Part shown: one piece after another, positions 5,727 through 7,469 of the stretch
Position numbering within the stretch: position 1 is the stretch's first letter
Layout: every line of letters starts with the position of its first letter
Assembly: GCA_017520365.1 (NCBI GenBank)
Contig: JAFXFQ010000216.1
Location: forward strand, 1-7,469
DNA: 7,469 bases
Direction: 5' to 3'
Origin: Clostridia bacterium
GTDB taxonomy: Bacteria; Bacillota; Clostridia; Oscillospirales; CAG-272
Position numbers and translations under genes: made by a program
Notes under the pieces: generated by a model
Database searches by the model: none
What the model was told of the DNA's origin: nothing
The model's input: the letters and a program-made list of their open reading frames with translations, nothing else

Positions 5727-5767
5727 AAGGAGGCTATGCAGAAGCTTTTTTGAGAAAAAGTTTTTGC
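5727..5767 (+). other. Orphan strong ribosome binding site, 5-codon mini-ORF and stem-loop after the kinase gene
   Basis: AAGGAGG (5727-5733) is a near-perfect ribosome binding site but is followed after only two bases by ATG, which opens a frame of five codons (MQKLF, stop at 5751-5753). The same stretch folds: 5738-5750 pairs with 5755-5767 over 13 positions (two G-U) around TGAG. No gene follows for over 100 bases, so the site appears orphaned, perhaps a leader or the remnant of a lost gene start. The stem is not followed by a clean T-run. Confidence 0.4.
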
Positions 5768-5830
5768 ACCTTAAGTCGAGCAAAAATTGAATTTTATCCG
5801 TAGATAATAAATCAAAATTTAAGTAACTCT

Positions 5831-5871
5831 TTCTTAAAGTTCTTTTGCTACTTTTCTTGAAAGAAAAGTAG
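5831..5871 (+). repeat. 41-bp repeat, copy 2, upstream of gyrA, with 11-bp hairpin
   Basis: Matches 2834-2874 at 39 of 41 positions; only the two central hairpin bases differ (GA at 5859-5860 instead of TC). Because the arms CTACTTTTCTT and AAGAAAAGTAG are complementary, the 24-base hairpin core is the exact reverse complement of that in copy 1. It ends 20 bases before the gyrA ATG, nearly the same spacing as at gyrB. Confidence 0.85.
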
Positions 5872-5891
5872 AGAAAATAGTGGGGTAAAAA

Positions 5892-7469
5892 ATGGCAGAA
5901 GAAAATTATAACATAGAATTTCCCGATCAGAAAATAGTTCCCGTTTCCATGGACAAGGAGGTAAGAAAATCCTTCCTTGAATACTCCATGTCGGTAATTA
6001 TCAGCCGTGCGCTTCCCGACGTGCGTGACGGTATGAAGCCCGGACAGAGACGAATCCTCTACGCAATGTATGAGGACAATCTTACATATGATAAGCCCTT
6101 CCGCAAGTCGGCGACCACTGTCGGTGACGTTCTTGGTCGCTACCATCCTCACGGTGACGCGGCAGTATACGGTACTATGGTAAGAATGGCACAGGATTTT
6201 TCTCTCAGATATCCTCTCATTCAGGGTCACGGTAACTTTGGCTCCATTGACGGAGACGGTGCGGCGGCTTACCGATATACTGAGGCAAGACTCTCAAAGC
6301 TCTCAGACGAGCTTCTTCGCGACCTTGATAAGGACGTTGTTGAGTTTATGCCAAACTTCGATAACAGAAGAAAAGAGCCTACCGTGCTTCCCTCCCGTTT
6401 CCCTAATCTTCTGGTAAACGGCTCTGTGGGTATTGCCGTCGGTATGGCTACAAATATCCCTCCTCATAATATGGGAGAGGTTATCGACGGTACCATTCAC
6501 CTTATGGATAATCCAGATTGTACCGTTGACGACCTTATGCAGTACATAAAAGGTCCCGACTTCCCCACCGCCGCAACAGTTTACGGATTTTCCGGTATCC
6601 GCCAGGCATATGCAACGGGTAAGGGTCGTGTTATGGTACGTGCAAAGGCCAATATCGAAGAGGATAAGCACCGTATCATCGTAACAGAGATCCCTTATCA
6701 GGTAAATAAGTCCCTCCTTGTTGAGGCTATTGCTAACCTTGTTAAGGATAAGAGAGTTGAGGGTATCACGGGTATTCGCGACGAGTCCGGACGCCACGGT
6801 ATGAGGATAGTTATTGAGTGTCGCCGAGATGCTAATTGCGAGATCATCCTTAACCAGCTTTATAAGTATTCACAGCTTCAGGATACCTGCGCCATCAATA
6901 TGCTTGCTCTTAAGGGCGGAGAGCCTAAGATCCTTACACTTAAGCAGGTTCTTGAGGCTTACGTTGAGCATCAGGAGGACGTAATTACAAGACGCTGTCA
7001 GTTTGAGCTGAAAAAAGCACTTAAAGAGGCTCACCTCTTTGAAGGTTATAAGATAGCCCTTGATAATATTGATGAAGTTATCTCAATTATCAGAAAGTCT
7101 CCCGATACACCTACCGCCAAGATCAACTTGATGGAAAGATTTAAGGGCGACGGTACACAGCACGCCGACCTTGAAACAAGAGACGGCCTTATAGAATTTG
7201 CCGCAAGCGCCGATGCGGGTCTCTCCGAAGAGCAGGCTCAGGCAATCGTTGCAATGCCTCTCGGACGCCTCTCAGGTCTCGAAAGACAGAAGATAGAGGA
7301 AAAGCTGGATGAGCTACATGCAACTGTTGCAAAGCTCCGCGAGATCCTTGCAGACGAGAATAAGATCAAGGGCATCATTAAGGATGAGCTTCTTGAGATC
7401 CGCCGCAAGTTTGCGGATGACAGAAAGACTGATATCGTTGAAGCTCACGACGAGATCGATCTTGAGGAC
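5892..7469 (+). CDS. gyrA: DNA gyrase subunit A, N-terminal part (3' end outside window)
   Basis: GyrA is the DNA cutting and rejoining half of gyrase. The frame is open from ATG 5892 to the window edge (526 codons; the full protein is usually about 800-850). The winged-helix and tower regions are present: SYVI-type start (EYSMSVIISRALPDVRDGMKP), GRYHPHGD (82-89), catalytic Tyr129 in YRYTE (codon 6276-6278), NLLVNGSVGIAVGMATNIPPHN, the TEIPYQVNK stretch and the start of the coiled-coil. The C-terminal wrapping domain with the GyrA box lies beyond the window, so GyrA rather than ParC is assigned from its place in the gyrB operon and overall likeness. In the quinolone-contact stretch, the E. 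coli Ser83 and Asp87 equivalents are Ala90 and Gly94. The start has only a weak ribosome binding site (GGGG, 5882-5885); the shared repeat lies just before it. Confidence 0.95.
   Translation, partial: MAEENYNIEFPDQKIVPVSMDKEVRKSFLEYSMSVIISRALPDVRDGMKPGQRRILYAMYEDNLTYDKPFRKSATTVGDVLGRYHPHGDAAVYGTMVRMAQDFSLRYPLIQGHGNFGSIDGDGAAAYRYTEARLSKLSDELLRDLDKDVVEFMPNFDNRRKEPTVLPSRFPNLLVNGSVGIAVGMATNIPPHNMGEVIDGTIHLMDNPDCTVDDLMQYIKGPDFPTAATVYGFSGIRQAYATGKGRVMVRAKANIEEDKHRIIVTEIPYQVNKSLLVEAIANLVKDKRVEGITGIRDESGRHGMRIVIECRRDANCEIILNQLYKYSQLQDTCAINMLALKGGEPKILTLKQVLEAYVEHQEDVITRRCQFELKKALKEAHLFEGYKIALDNIDEVISIIRKSPDTPTAKINLMERFKGDGTQHADLETRDGLIEFAASADAGLSEEQAQAIVAMPLGRLSGLERQKIEEKLDELHATVAKLREILADENKIKGIIKDELLEIRRKFADDRKTDIVEAHDEIDLED

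Noticed and set aside
5787..5808. Possible gyrA promoter (TTGAAT at 5787 and GATAAT at 5803)
   Set aside because: The spacer is only 10 bases; no well-spaced partner was found, so no promoter is called.
5514..6230. 238-codon open frame on the - strand
   Set aside because: It runs across the end of the kinase gene, the intergenic repeat and the start of gyrA, all well supported on the + strand; no family features.
6303..6797. 164-codon open frame on the - strand
   Set aside because: It is opposite the conserved GyrA core and reads as low-information antisense.

Overview
The window is the chromosomal replication-origin neighbourhood of a low- to mid-GC Firmicute. The protein sequences look like the Ruminococcus / Oscillospiraceae branch of the Clostridia, but this is a judgement from protein style, the DUF370 gene next to gyrB and moderate-GC codon use, not from a database search. 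All genes lie on the + strand. No tRNA, rRNA, CRISPR array, transposase or prophage gene was seen.

Layout: the 3' part of dnaA (1-725); a 443-base dnaA-dnaN intergenic region that looks like oriC; dnaN (1169-2326); a short region of four tandem hairpins (2348-2494); a small DUF370/RemB-type gene (2514-2771); gyrB (2896-4845); a PfkB-family phosphofructokinase gene overlapping the gyrB stop (4845-5723); and the 5' two-thirds of gyrA, cut by the window edge (5892-7469).

The genes form the usual initiation module: DnaA opens the origin, DnaN is the sliding clamp, and GyrB/GyrA relieve supercoiling. The order departs from the familiar dnaA-dnaN-(S4 protein)-recF-(DUF370)-gyrB-gyrA order in two ways. 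The S4 and recF genes are absent, with a hairpin array in their place, and a sugar-phosphate kinase gene sits between the two gyrase subunit genes, apparently translationally coupled to gyrB.

Points most worth a second look: (i) the origin repeats are almost all TTTTCAACA-type rather than TTWTNCACA, and the DnaA recognition helix differs at positions known to touch the box; (ii) the GyrA quinolone-binding pair (E. coli Ser83/Asp87) is Ala/Gly; (iii) a 41-bp repeat (39/41 identical) ends 20-21 bases before the start codons of both gyrB and gyrA, and its hairpin core is exactly reverse-complemented between the two copies; (iv) the kinase gene inside the gyrase operon; (v) the missing recF. I see no new multi-gene defence or metabolic system. 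The window is a housekeeping locus with unusual details.
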